DNA of 64,000 bases, taken from the NCBI RefSeq assembly GCF_037893015.1, contig NC_133658.1:19278583-19342582 (forward strand), read 5' to 3'. The DNA is from Macrotis lagotis (Eukaryota; Chordata; Mammalia; Peramelemorphia; Peramelidae). This document shows positions 1 through 11,114 of the stretch, piece by piece (position 1 is the stretch's first letter; the number at the start of each line of letters is the position of its first letter). A program made the position numbers and the translations under genes. The notes beneath the pieces are model-generated. The model did no database searches, was not told the DNA's origin, and worked only from the letters and a program-made list of their open reading frames with translations.

Positions 1-30
1 CTCTATCTCTGTCTCTGTCTATCTCTGAGC
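1..30. repeat. CTGTCTAT-type microsatellite, cut by window edge
   Basis: Short run of CT/CTGT/CTAT units at the window start; it probably continues outside the window. Confidence 0.6.
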
Positions 31-100
31 TGGGGACACTGTGCAGTGGTGCACATCCAAGTAGGCACTGCCTATATTTCTGCCCACAGTTGAGGGACTG

Positions 101-1080
101 TTACCTGACTTCCAAGGTACCCCTTGATGTAGGGGGTAGAAGTACAGGGGTGAGGACAATGACTTCATATTCCAAGTTGTTCAGGAGAAGGAAGGGTTTC
201 TGAAGGAAACAAAAGGGAGTCTTCAATGGGGAATAAAGAAGACGATGATCATCAGGAAAATAAAAAACAGTGTCAGACTGAGGAAAAAGGGAAGGCAAAA
301 GGATTGTATTAGAGTTTCCAAAACAAAACATATTTGAAGCTCTTCCTGACTTGATGCAGGTGCAGAAAGATAAAGTAAGAAACAGATTCAGAGAAAGCAA
401 AAGAGATAAAGAGAGAATGAGACAGAGAGATACAGAGAGTGATAGGGAGATCCGGATACTCTATAGAAGATGTAGCAACCTGTCCTCCAAAGAACAATAA
501 GGTATGGTTTCAGAAGGTGATAGATGAAATGTGCAATAAGGAGCCAAAGAAGAAGGGTATAGTAAGCAGCTAGTGATTTTTTTGCTGAGGGATCCTAAGG
601 CAAGTATTTGTTGCCCTGATGACAATAGTCAAGGGTCTATTTTATCTCACATCTAAGACAAATCTTCCTGGAGACAAACCCTCATCACTTAGGCCTGCCC
701 ACCCCGCTTCAAATCCAGTCTCAGAATCAGTTGTAGTGCCTAGACTTCTTCATTGGGGCCTTGCTAAAACCCAGGAACATCTCTAACCCATACCTCAATC
801 CAAGGATAAGTCTTTTCTTACCTCTTGCCCCCCATTCCCAGCATCTCCTGCCTCCAGACTGGCCTATATATTTGTGTCCATCCCCTTTGGGGTGCCACAA
901 GATACATTGCTAACTTGTCATAAAAATTAAACTGAAGCCAATTGTAATGGCTTAGAAGATTAGAATTACATGCTTCCCTCAAAGGATTCCCTTCCCAGCT
1001 TTTATACTCTTCCTAGAGTCATTTTTCTCTGGTTAGAATTTTCCTGTCTCCATTCTGTTGATCCTGAATCTCTGACTGGA
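101..1080. other. No gene seen; unassigned sequence
   Basis: There is no open frame with coding features. A purine-rich GAGA stretch lies at about 385-445. The rest shows no repeat family I can name. The short antisense frames of up to 99 codons have no domain or splice support. Confidence 0.4.
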
Positions 1081-1423
1081 TAGACAGTTCTCTCTTAATT
1101 TTAAATTCTCTTTAATTTATTTACATGTTACTTAAACATTCTTTTTCAAAGTGTAAACATAATCCCTCTCCCCCCACAAAAAAAAATAAAAGCTCATGAT
1201 AAATAAAGTGATAGAAAGAGAAAAAAAAATGTGTTTCAGTCTGGTCTGATACCATCCGCTGTGTCTCGGGTGGATCACATTCTTTTTCAAAGGTCCACCA
1301 TAGAAGTTACTTCGTATTTTCCACAGTGGTTGTTACTTATTGTAATTCCCTTCATCCATTCCTCCCCACTACCATCTATTATATTTTCTCTCTCCTGTCA
1401 CTCTGTCCCTGTTCTAATATGTG

Positions 1424-1557
1424 CTGTGGGGCAGCCTAGCGCCTCAGAGGACAGAGCACCAGCCCTGGGGCCAAGAGACCCCAAGCCTACATCCTACCCC
1501 AGAGATCCAGCAACCACTCGGCCCCATGGACCCAGAGAGGCCACCCAATGCTAGCAT
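1424..1557 (+). mobile_element. tRNA-derived SINE, diverged, inserted in the HAL1-like element
   Basis: It has the head 'ggggcagcctagcgcctcag' followed by 'agagcaccagccctggggcc' and ends in 'ttgcaaaaagtaaaaaag', the marsupial SINE layout. The middle (about 1475-1535) is more GC-rich than the other copies. Flanking 'aatatgtg' and 'aaatgtg' look like a decayed target-site duplication. Confidence 0.6.
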
Positions 1558-2757
1558 TTTGCAAAAAGTAAAAAAGAAAATGTGTTATATCTGACTAGTC
1601 TTTCCTATGATCTACACTCTCCTCTATCACCCACATCCCCCCCTCCCCTTGCCTTTTTCTTCTAGGTGTCTATACCCTATTGAGGGTATATGTTGTTTCT
1701 TCTCTGAGCCATTTCCAAGGAGAATGAAGGCTCCCTCACTCTCCCTTGCCTTCCCCAATTCCACACCATTGCAAATTTCTTGACTCTTACATAAAATGCC
1801 TTAGTCTGTTCTACCTCTCTTTTCTCTTACTCCCAGTACATTTCACTTTCACCAACTGATTCCATTTTTATAATATATTATACCTTTAAATTCAGCTCTC
1901 CCCAGTGCCTGACCAATACAGTTCCTTCTATTTGCTCTATTAAATGAGAAGATTTATATGAATATTATCAGTATCATCTTTCCTTGCAGGAATACGAGCA
2001 GTTCATTACCATTAAGTCCCTCATAATTTACCCTTCTCATCCACTCTCTATGCTTCACCTGAGTCCTGTACTTGAAGATCAAACTTTATTTCAGCACTGG
2101 TTGTTTCTACAGGAATATTTGAAATCCCCCTGTTCCATTGAAAGTCCATCTTTTCCCCTGGAAGAGGATGTTCAGTATTCCTGGGTAGTTGATTCTCAGT
2201 TGCATTCCAAGCTGTTTTGTCTTCTGGAATATTCTATTCTAAGCCCTATGAACCCTTAATGTGGATGCTGCCAAGTCCTGGGCCATCCTGACTATCACTC
2301 CATGATATTTGAATTGTGTCCTTCTGGCTGTTTGTAATATTTTCTCTTTGACTTGGGAGTTCTAGAATTTGGCTATAATATTCCTGGGGCTTGGTTTTTT
2401 TGGATCTCTTTCAGTAAGAGATAAGTGGATTCTCTCAATCTCTATTTTACTTCTACCATATCAGGGCAATTTTCCTGTAGACATTCTTTAAAAGTAAAGT
2501 CAAGGTTCTTTTCCTGATCATGACTTTCAGGTATCCCAATAATTTTTAAATTATCTCTTCTGGATCTGTTTTCCAGATAAGTTGTTTTTTTAATGAGATA
2601 TTTCACATTTTCTTCTAATTTTTTTTATTATTTTGGTATTGAATTATTATGTCTTGATTTCTCACAAAGTCATCAGCTAGCTCCATTCTATAGCTGAAGG
2701 ATTTGTTTTCCTCAGAGAGCTTTCTTATCTCCTTTTCCATCTGGCCAATTTTGCTTT

Positions 2758-2901
2758 TTTTTTAGATTTTTGCAAGGCAAATGGGGTTGAGTGGCTTGCC
2801 CAGGGCCACACAGCTAGGTAATTATTAGGTGCCTGAGGTCTAATTTGAGCTCAGATCCTCCTAATTCCAGGGTACTAGCCACTGCACCACCTAGCAGTCC
2901 C
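2758..2901 (-). mobile_element. WSINE1/MAR1-type SINE
   Basis: Reverse-orientation copy: 'tttttgcaaggcaaatgggg', then 'cttgcccagggccacacagc', ending in 'caccacctagcagtccc'. It is inserted in the ORF1 region of the HAL1-like element, so it is younger than that element. Confidence 0.85.
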
Positions 2902-4059
2902 CCCAATTCTGCTTTTTAAAGCTTTCTTCTCCTCAATAACTTTTTAAACTGTTTTATACATTTGACTTAAATTGGTTTTTAACATGTTATTTTCTTCAGC
3001 ATTTTTTTTGGATCTCCTTGACTAAACTGTTGACTTTGTTTTCATTTTTTCTCTGCAACTCCCTCATTTCTTTTCCCAATTTTTCTTCTACTGCCCTTAT
3101 TTGATTTTCAAAATCTTTTTTTGAGTTCTGTCATAGCATGATACAAACTTTTATATTTTTTGGAGTCTTTAGATGCAGAAACTTGGACCTCCTCATCTTT
3201 AGAGTAAGTTTTTTGGCCCTCCATGGGACCAAAGTAATTGTCTATGGTCAGATTCCTTTTTTTCTGTTTACTCATTCCCCAGCCTGTGCCTGATTTTGGG
3301 ATGCTTCCTGAGCTTCTTTTGAGTATTATTATTGAGACACCCCCACAAGGACCTCAGTAGGTGATGCTCTTACTGTTCCCCTTGTCTGTTGAATGGATAC
3401 AAGCTCACCCCTCTTTCCCCCGATTGTGAGAGGGAATACAGGCTCTATGGGGGGTCCAGCCTATGGCCAGGGTCTGAATATGGTTAAATCTTCAGAGTCC
3501 TGTCCCAGGGACAGTGGACAGACCTCAGCAGTCTCCCTTCACTCCCTTACCTTCCATGAGCCGAGCACTCAAGCAGCAGCTGCCTGGAGGCTCCTGCTGG
3601 GTGATTCCATGGGCCTGCTTCCCTTTCCTGGGATCTGGGCTGGAGTGGGAGCTGCAGCTGTGCTGAGGAGGGCCATGATGGCTTGGGCTTCATGCTCACT
3701 CTGGCAGAGATATCCTGCCTGATCTTTTAAGCTGCGCTTGGTGCTCCCTGGGTTGGCAGGTCAGGAAACTGCTTCTGCTGCCAGGCGCCCTGGGGCTGTT
3801 CCCAAAAGGCTGAAGCTCCTTTGCTCCAGCACTGCTACCCCTCCAACCCCATGGAACAGAGCCTTCCCACTATTTTCCAGGCTACCTTGGGCTGGAGAAT
3901 TGCCTCACTGGATCTTTCTGTGGGTTCTGTCTCTTGAAAGTTTAGAGTCATAAATTTAAGGTTTTTGAAATATTTTGGAAAGAGCTCCTGAGAAAGGCTG
4001 TTCTCCTGCTTCCATCTTGGCTCCACACTTCAAACTGCATTCTCTTTATTGCCATCCAC

Positions 4060-5880
4060 CTCAACCCTACTCCTCCAATGCCCCACTCATTATCTTTTCC
4101 TTCCACTGTGCTCTCTGGAATGCATATTCTTCAATTAAAATTCCTTTCATCTAAGATTTCTTCCTTTCTCACTTATTTCATTTTCTTGTCCTCAATGAGA
4201 CTTGGCTTCCTTCCTGAAGACCCCACCCCCTTATCATCATTTCTATCACTGATCACACTATCTTTCATATACCACTGGTTATGGTAAGGGACTTGAAATG
4301 TTCTTTGTTTTCCCATTGCCACTTCGGGATTCTCTTTTTACCACCTTCACTAAACAAGATCTCCTCTTTTAAAGACCAAACTATCCAAATTTATCACTCA
4401 GTCTAGATCCTGTTGGCTTCTATTTATCTCAATCTAGAACATTTTCCTTACTTTCTTAATAAATTCATGTCTGTTCTATAATCTATGTCTTTTCCCCAAC
4501 TCTTTCCCCAAAATGAAATATTTCAACATATTGTTGCTCCCCAAAATGACCTAACTTCCTTTATCAACTCAATTCCCATGACTTACTTTTTCGCTTCATC
4601 TTAATATATCTAGGTATAGTCATTACCTTGATTTTGCCATCACCCACAACTGTTCCATCTCCCTTTTCACAGGCTCTGAAATGTCTTGATTTAATTATTA
4701 TTTATTATTCCATAATCTCCTTTTCCTTATGATCATTAATCCTGTACTATGTCCCAAATATAACTTCCATTTTGTGCATCCTGCCATTTTTCAATGGCCA
4801 TCAACCCTCCAAAGATATACTATCCTCCTTTCTATTTCTAAACCCCTTGATAAATCAAATTGAATTCTGTTCCATCTTACTGCTATTCTAAAATCTCTCT
4901 CCTTACTCTGTTTCTTATCTCATCTTTTCCAACCCCAAGCCTAGATTACTATTATTACCATTAATGTGATTCATTCCTATTCAAATGTTGATGAAGGAAG
5001 CTAAAAATACATGAATTCATGCTGATTGGGTCCAGTACAAATTTATGTCATCTAGCTCTCTACTGAACCATCCTTACAGCAAAACAAATATTCCTTTCCT
5101 TCCTAATCAAAGCCATATGTGTCACCTCTCACCACTCCCATATCCAATTGGTTTTCAAGGTCTGTCAAATTTACCTTTTTAAATGCCTCATGTGTACTTC
5201 TTTTTCTCTTCTCTGGCACTTCCATCACCCAAGTTCAGGCCTTCCCCTCACCCTTGTCCTATTGCAATAGATTGATGATTGTTTTTATCTATCTCCAGTT
5301 TTGCCTATTTTAATTCACCATCTTCCACTCGGTTATCAAATTGATCTTTGTTAAACAAAAGTCCCACCATGTTACACCCCAATTCAGTGAACTCCAGTGG
5401 TTTCCTAGTCTCCCCAAGATCAAATATAAATCTTGTTTAAAGCCCTGTGTAACCTATACCTTCCTGTATATCTAGTCTTCTCACACTTTACTCATCTCCA
5501 TGTAGATATTTCTTACATCTGAAATTTTATGAATTGCAAGGGACCTCTATAATAATTTAGCACAATCCACACATCTCTTGCCTAAGTGTGTTTACTGACT
5601 AGACTCCCATACTTGGAATGCCCTGTCTTGGCTCATCTCTATTCCAAGCTTCCTTGGTTTCTTTAAAGTCTCAGCTAAAGTCCCCTCTTTTGCAACAAAC
5701 CTTTTCCAGTGCTCTGCATCTTCCCTCTGAGATTGTTCCCAATTTATTCTGTATTTTTCTTGTATTTGCATAATTCTTTTCATCCCTAATTGCATTGTGA
5801 ACTCCTTGGAAGTAAGGACTATTTTCTCCTTTCTCCATATTCCTGGCTTAAGTAGGTTAATACTTGTTGATTAACTTTCT
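4060..5880 (+). mobile_element. L2 LINE copy, endonuclease part to 3' end
   Basis: C/T-rich DNA following the L2 (CR1-clade) order. It starts with an endonuclease-like part ('ctctggaatgcatattcttc', 'gagacttggcttcc'), then a linker like that at 62.7 kb ('gattgggtccagtacaaatt'). The distinctive L2 3' section follows: 'cctattgcaatagattgatg', 'ctccagtggtttcctagtct', 'tggaatgccctgtcttggct', 'tgtgaactccttggaagtaagg'. It is very decayed and has no long frame. A 67-codon antisense frame inside it is a shadow. Confidence 0.7.
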
Positions 5881-5959
5881 TCCTACTTTCCAGCTTCCCT
5901 TCAATTATTCCACAGAAGCAGTTCTCCTACCCTAACATCTGAGCATTTTGTATTCACTG

Positions 5960-6011
5960 AAAAAAAATATATATGTATATATATATACATATATAATATC
6001 TTCATTTATGG

Positions 6012-6064
<53 letters not shown>
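5960..6064. repeat. (AT)n followed by (CT)n microsatellites
   Basis: An AT-rich run at about 5966-5998 precedes a pure CT run of about 45 bp (6017-6063). It separates two L2 copies. Confidence 0.9.
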
Positions 6065-6066
<2 letters not shown>

Positions 6067-7350
6067 CACTCCCCAGACATTTGCCCTTTCTTCCCTTCTC
6101 CTCATGCATCATCATTGAAATATCTTTTCCCAGTGCTTCTTCACAATAGTCTCAGAAGAATAGGTGACCCATTCTCTTTACCAATGTCCACCCTCAACAT
6201 CACCCATGATTCCATTTCTTCCCATGTGTCCCCCAAAAGATTTCTCCCTTTTATCATCCATTCTCTCTCCTGTTTCCACTTTCTTACTCTTATTAGACTT
6301 ACTGTTGTCTATAAACTTGTCAGTCTCTCCTCTATCCTAATCAACAAACAAAACAAAACAAAACAAGTAATCTAATCCAATGATACTCCCATCCCCTTTC
6401 CCAATTATCATTTTATGCATTTTCTATAGCCAAACTCCTTGCGAAAGCCATTTCATTTGGCATTTTTATTTTTCCCTTCTTTCACTTGATTCTAAAACCT
6501 TTTCAATCTGATGTTCTCCCTTATCATTTTACTGAATCCTCTCTTCACTCACTACTAATTCTTCCTGGCCTCTTAGCTGTTTTGGACATTGTGGGCCCAC
6601 ATATCCTACATATTCTCTTTTCTCTAGGTTTCTCTGATTTTGCTCTTTCCTAGTTCTCTTTATATCATCACTTCATTTCAGACTCACTTTCAGCATCTTC
6701 ACTCAGATTATACCCACAAACTGTGGGCATTCCATAAGGGTCTATCTTGGACAACCCACCTCCCTTCTATACTATTTCACTTGGTGATCTCATTAGCTCC
6801 TATGAACCTGGTTATCATATTTAGCCCAGATCTCCCAGATTTATACAGAAAGTCTTAGTCTGTTTTTTGAACTAGTTTCATGAATTAGTAGTTGATTATT
6901 TTATAGAGTTCTTGAACCTGGGAATTGATAGACCTTTCAAGCTCAATATACCCATAACAGTAATTATTGTTTATTACCTAATCCCCCCCCTTTTCCAAAA
7001 TGCTCTGTTATTGTTGAGGACACCATCATCCTTCTAGTTAATCAGCCTCAGAAACCCAGTCATCCTGGACTCCTCATTCTCACTCATCACACAAGATTAA
7101 TATATTGCTAGATGATCTCATTTCTATCTTCATATTTTTCATGTATGTCTTTTTCTCTACACTTCCATAACCACAACCTTAATTTATGCCTTCCTCACCT
7201 CTCTTCAGGGCTATAATATCGCATTATCCTCATCTCAAGTGTCCCAACCTCTCATACTCCAATGCATCCTCCACTCAGCAGACAATATCAAGGTGTGGTT
7301 CTTATGACTAAAGCAGAGATTTGTTTTACATGATTTTAACTTATTTTAAC

Positions 7351-7502
7351 TTTTTTTAAAAGTTTTTGCAAGGCAATGGGGTTAAGTGGCTTGCCCAAGG
7401 CTACACGGCTAGGTAATTGTTAAGTGTCTGAGGCCGGATTTGAACCCAGGTACTCCTGACTCCAGGGCCGGTGCTCTATCCACTGCGCCACCTAGCTGCC
7501 CC
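7351..7502 (-). mobile_element. WSINE1/MAR1-type SINE inside L2
   Basis: Full-length reverse copy from poly(T) and 'agtttttgcaaggcaatggg' to 'cgccacctagctgcccc'. Flanking 'acatgattttaa' copies on both sides (7328 and 7505) look like the target-site duplication. Confidence 0.9.
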
Positions 7503-7666
7503 ATTTACATGATTTTAAATCTGTAACAGGCTTTCTATTCTTTTCAGTGGGTAAAGGAAGGGATAGAGGAAGAAGAGAATCAGAAAATGAAGATAAAATG
7601 AAATTGAATTTTTAATGTATCATTTTTAATGTTTTATGTAGAATATTAAATGTATAATTTTACCAT

Positions 7667-7667
<1 letters not shown>

Positions 7668-7709
<42 letters not shown>
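7668..7709. repeat. (CA)n microsatellite
   Basis: About 40 bp of pure CA, inside the second L2 copy. Confidence 0.95.
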
Positions 7710-7711
<2 letters not shown>

Positions 7712-8291
7712 CTTCATGGAGCTACCTCTTGCCTCCAACATCAAATATAAAATCTTTTGTTTGGCATGTAAAGCTCTTTATAACCATGAGGCAAGACCTT
7801 TTCCAGTCTTCTTATATGGCACACCCTTTCATCTCTTCTAGGATCCAGCTATTCTGGTTTGCTTTTTGGCTAAACTGAGGTTGAAAAAAATCAGGTGAAA
7901 TGTAGATAGATAGATAGATATAGGCATATGTCTATAATCTATATGTGTGCATATACACGTGCTTACATGTAAATGTGCATGTATGTATGTGTGTTTGCAT
8001 ATATACGATATTTATATATGCATATGTAATTCATGTGTGTCTTGTGCTGGATGGCACATGCAATTCATAAAATTTCAGGTGCAAGAAATTCCTAGTAGAC
8101 CAGATTACATGGAGATGAGTAAAGTGTGAGAAGACTCGATAGATAGGAATACATAATTATGTGACTATGTGTTCTGTGAAATTTGTGATGAATTGAAGTG
8201 AAAGAACATTACATCATACAGAGATATCAGCCCCACGTGACTGCAGTTCATGAAGATCGTCTATGGCATGGAATGGACCCGGACGTTCCCT

Positions 8292-8310
8292 CGGTGGCCA
8301 CTAGAGGGAA
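8292..8310 (+). promoter_or_regulatory. Candidate CTCF-binding site
   Basis: 'tggccactagagggaa' fits the CTCF core CCASYAGRKGGC except near its end. It lies in a small unique stretch with two CpGs and a CACGTG E-box at about 8234. This is motif evidence only. Confidence 0.35.
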
Positions 8311-8425
8311 AACTTTGGCAGCCTCCTCTTCTATTTAGAGACAACTTCCCCCAACTCCTCCCTCCAAAGAGTGTGTGTAAATGTGTGTGCTTCTGTGTCT
8401 GTGTGTGAGTGCGTATGAGTATGTG

Positions 8426-8429
<4 letters not shown>

Positions 8430-8468
<39 letters not shown>
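8430..8468. repeat. (GT)n microsatellite
   Basis: Pure GT run within a wider GT-rich stretch from about 8370 to 8490. Confidence 0.95.
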
Positions 8469-8476
<8 letters not shown>

Positions 8477-8499
8477 GAGAGAGAGAGAATCATCTGAGT

Positions 8500-9110
8500 C
8501 TCACGCTACAGGTAAAGGCAGAGGATGAGTAATGGGTTTTTCAGAACACTTGTTACAAGAGTATCATTAAGTGGGAGCCTCAGACCATGACCCCCAATTG
8601 GCAGAAATGGCCTCATAATAAAGGAACTGTTCCCCGCCAAGAATCCAAGGCCCTGCCCTGAGGCAGTTCTCCCTTGGCACCGACAGCTGGCCATCTGGCT
8701 ATTTGCTGATAACTGAGGCATTGGCATTTTCTACTTTCTGCATCTCTTTTAAAGGTTGCCATCTCCCCATGGCCCTTGGGACCTGCTAAAATTTTCACTT
8801 AAAAGGGATTCCAACAGCTCAAGCGTGTCTGCAGAGACCTCAAAGCTGTGTGCAGGAGAAGGACTGGTGAGCATTCTGGAAATTCCTTTAGTTCTCAGCC
8901 AAAAATGGAGGATTTGGGTTAAATGATTTCTAAGGGTTCGTTCACCTCTGCCCATCTTCTAGCCAGATACTTGACCCTAGTGGGGTCCATGGTTGGAATT
9001 TCATGATATTCTGCAGAAGAACATGAGGAACCCGTCATTACTGAAACTTTTAGGGGATAACGTTGGGGACTGAACCTGTGATTTTATTGACGGCAAGAAT
9101 AGCTAATAAT
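8500..9110. other. Unique-looking sequence, no gene supported
   Basis: Overlapping minus-strand frames of 61-73 codons occur here in different registers, with no domain and no convincing splice framing. I see no known repeat. Confidence 0.4.
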
Positions 9111-9128
9111 AGCTCACGTTGTTGGTTC

Positions 9129-9240
9129 CTGGTAGTTGTTGTCCTTTCGCAAAGACAACCAAGATGACATCACTATTGTTGAGTTTCAGCGTGTCCAAGA
9201 TTTGCATGTTAACTCATCTGTGAAAGGATCCGATGACTGA
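9129..9240 (-). mobile_element. RTE-tailed SINE fragment
   Basis: 'gttgttgtcctttcgcaaag' followed by 'caagatgacatcac' matches, in reverse, the 3' end of the long SINE seen at 15737-16046 ('gaacaaaggacagacatcac'). Confidence 0.5.
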
Positions 9241-9339
9241 AGGGGTAAAGTGCTTTGCAAACCTTAAAGCTATATAGAAAGGTGAGCTAGGAGCTCAGCT
9301 TAACTAGCATTTCCATTTAACTTCGTGGAGCTTGTAACC

Positions 9340-9670
9340 AGAAATTGTATTTAGCTTTTAGGTTTGCAAAGCACTCTGCATCTTAACTCATCTGAACCCC
9401 TCACACAATGATTTGTGGTAGGTTGTTATATCTCAATTTTACAATTGAGGAAACAGATCAAGTCTAGGGTCACACAAGTAGCAAATCTGAGGCAGGATTC
9501 AAACTCAAGTCTTCCTGAGTGCCGCTCTCTCTCCAGAGCATCTCCCTTTACTGGTAGAGAAGGAGTCTTATTTGGCTTAAGTTCATGCAGCCAGTAGGTA
9601 TCAGAGTTGGACCTTGAATCTCAGCCTCCTTGGCTCTGAGGTTAGTTCTCTAACCACGATGCCACGCTGA
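9340..9670 (-). mobile_element. MIR-type SINE, ancient
   Basis: Antisense MIR core order: 'caatttacaattgagg'-like, 'ggtcacacaagtagcaaatc', 'ggattcaaactcaagtcttc', then another 'gcagccagtaggta' section. Low identity. Confidence 0.5.
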
Positions 9671-9861
9671 CTGTACGTGAGACCAGTTGGTCTTTTTGTT
9701 TGGTCCTTTATGGGAAAAATTCAAAGCTTAAAATCCTAGATCCTAAAGCAATACGGGACTTCAGAGATCCTTTTTACAGATTAAAAAATTGAGACCCAGA
9801 AAGGGTGACTCTAAAGGTAACTTGGATGTCATATCCCCAAGCAATTAGTCCAGTTTGGCAG

Positions 9862-10116
9862 TTTTGTTGTTCAGTCCTGTCCGATTCTTCATGCACGACC
9901 CCATGTATCATGCTGCCCATGGGTTTTGTTTTGGATTTTATTTTTTACCAAAACTACTGGAATGGTTTGCCATCTTCTCTGGTGGATTAAGGCAAAAAAA
10001 GTTTAAGTGACTAGTCCAGGGTCACACAGCTAGAAACTATCTGAGAATGGATTTGAACTCAGTTGGTCCTTATATCCGACTTAAGGCACTGATCCATTGA
10101 ATCATTAGGCTGTTCC
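9862..10116 (-). mobile_element. MAR1-like SINE with RTE-type tail
   Basis: In reverse it runs from the tail 'tgttgttcagtcctgtccga' with 'gaccccatgtatcatgctgc', through 'gggtcacacagctagaaac', to the tRNA-like head near 10115. The tail resembles the RTE/BovB family, whose machinery is thought to mobilise these SINEs. Confidence 0.65.
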
Positions 10117-10351
10117 AATATGCCTGGCACTTTGTAAGTGTTTAATAAAAATTTAATGATTGATGGATTAGCTATTTTACCCTTGTATATGTGTCTATAT
10201 AGTTACATATTTGTATCTATATGTATTTTTAGGTTTACATGCATGTGCACATGTGGGGGGGAAGGGTTAGAAGCATTATATTAGCCTTTACAGTTTGGTC
10301 TCACCTCCCTTTTTCCTCTCTTCCATAAATTTGATGAACCTATATAACATG

Positions 10352-10603
10352 AGGAGGCAGCTTTGTGGTACTGCAATGGATAGAGCACCAGACCTGAAGC
10401 TAGGAGGATCCATCATCCTGAGTTCAAATATGGCATCAGACACTATCTAAGTGTGTGGTTCTGATCAAGTCACTGCACTCTGTTTGCCTCAGTTTCCTAT
10501 AAAATGAACTGGAAAAGGAAATGACAAATCACTCCAGTATATCTGCCAAGAAATCCATAAATGGGGTCAAAGGCAGTTGGACAGAACCGAAAAAGACTAC
10601 GAC
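10352..10603 (+). mobile_element. MAR1-like SINE with RTE-type tail
   Basis: Plus-strand order: 'ggcagctttgtggtactgca', 'tagagcaccagacctgaagc', 'gttcaaatatggcatcagac', then 'aaatcactccagtatatctg' and 'tggacagaaccgaaaaagac'. It lies about 235 bp from an opposite-strand copy of the same family. Confidence 0.68.
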
Positions 10604-10639
10604 ACAGAACCATAGTATCATAGAGTAAATGCTAAGAAA

Positions 10640-10738
10640 ATGTTTCTTGAGGGCAGAGACCTTTATTTTTGCTCCCTAAGACCTAAGTGTTCAGCACCCA
10701 CTAGGTACTAAAGGAATGTTTGCTAATTGAATGGTTCA
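10640..10738 (+). mobile_element. L2 3' end fragment
   Basis: 'ttgagggcagagaccttt', 'ttcagcacccactaggtac' and 'tttgctaattgaatgg' follow the L2 3' end order (L2 consensus: gagggcagggac, agcacagtgcc, aataaatgtttgttga). Confidence 0.55.
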
Positions 10739-10969
10739 AATCAAACAGATAATCATTCATTGAGTACATGAACACTGAAGAAATGATAAGGAATAAATGA
10801 CTGAATCCATGAAGATTTTACAAGTAGAAGAAAACTGTCCCATATGCAGAAGAAAAGAATTGTTTAACTAGATTCGACCAGCATTTAGGAGAGGCTGTGG
10901 AATTCCACCAGTATGATCCCAGATTGTTGTCCTTAAAGAGAAAGTTTATTGAGCTACCCATGTACGTTT

Positions 10970-11114
10970 CTTTTTGGTTCTACAAGACAATGAGGTTAAG
11001 TGACTTGCCCAAGGTCACACACCTAGGGAATTATTAAGTATCTGAGACTGGATTTGGGCTCAGGTCCTCCTGACCCCAGAGTTGGTGCTCTTTCCACTGC
11101 ACCATCTCCCTGCC
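10970..11114 (-). mobile_element. WSINE1/MAR1-type SINE, 3' end diverged
   Basis: 'acaatgaggttaagtgactt', 'gcccaaggtcacacacctag', 'ggtgctctttccactgcacc' in reverse orientation. More diverged than most copies here. Confidence 0.72.

Larger units (their letters stand above)
1085..4027 (-). mobile_element. HAL1-like half-L1 (5' UTR, ORF1, 3' UTR; no ORF2)
   Basis: Read on the minus strand, the element starts near 4027 with a GC-rich L1-type 5' UTR beginning 'tggagccaagatggaagc'. It runs through an ORF1 region with a coiled-coil section (about 3000-3200) and the conserved C-terminal part (about 2100-2400). Decoded ORF1 pieces such as VKEKILQTARR and QLRINYP match the L1 ORF1p consensus (KEKMLRAAREK, RISYP). 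Downstream it passes straight into a 3' UTR-like tract (about 1085-2050) with no ORF2. ORF1 plus tail without ORF2 is the HAL1 arrangement known in marsupials and other mammals. Several stop codons interrupt ORF1 (for example within 2100-2260), so it is dead. SINEs are inserted at 1424-1557 and 2758-2901. The ORFs on the opposite strand here are shadows. Confidence 0.65.
6070..7870 (+). mobile_element. L2 LINE copy, reverse transcriptase part to 3' section, interrupted
   Basis: L2 reverse-transcriptase region: 'gattccatttcttcccatgt', 'ctatcttggacaacccacct', 'ttggtgatctcattagctcc'. It continues to 'acaccatcatccttctagtt', and after a SINE (7351-7502) and a CA repeat the L2 sequence resumes at 7715-7850 ('catcaaatataaaatctttt'). 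The L2 consensus encodes VPQGSVLGPLLF and PLGDLISSH at the matching place. It carries many disruptions and is not functional. Confidence 0.68.

Noticed and set aside
660-960. Possible solo LTR, from TATA-like and CCTTTGGGG-type words
   Set aside because: No paired end motifs, no target-site duplication and no internal retroviral sequence nearby.
1984-2259. 91-codon plus-strand frame
   Set aside because: It is the antisense of the ORF1 end and 3' tract of the HAL1-like element.
7351-7502. tRNA gene, from A-box/B-box-like sequence in SINE heads
   Set aside because: The boxes belong to the tRNA-derived SINE; no cloverleaf with acceptor stem is evident.
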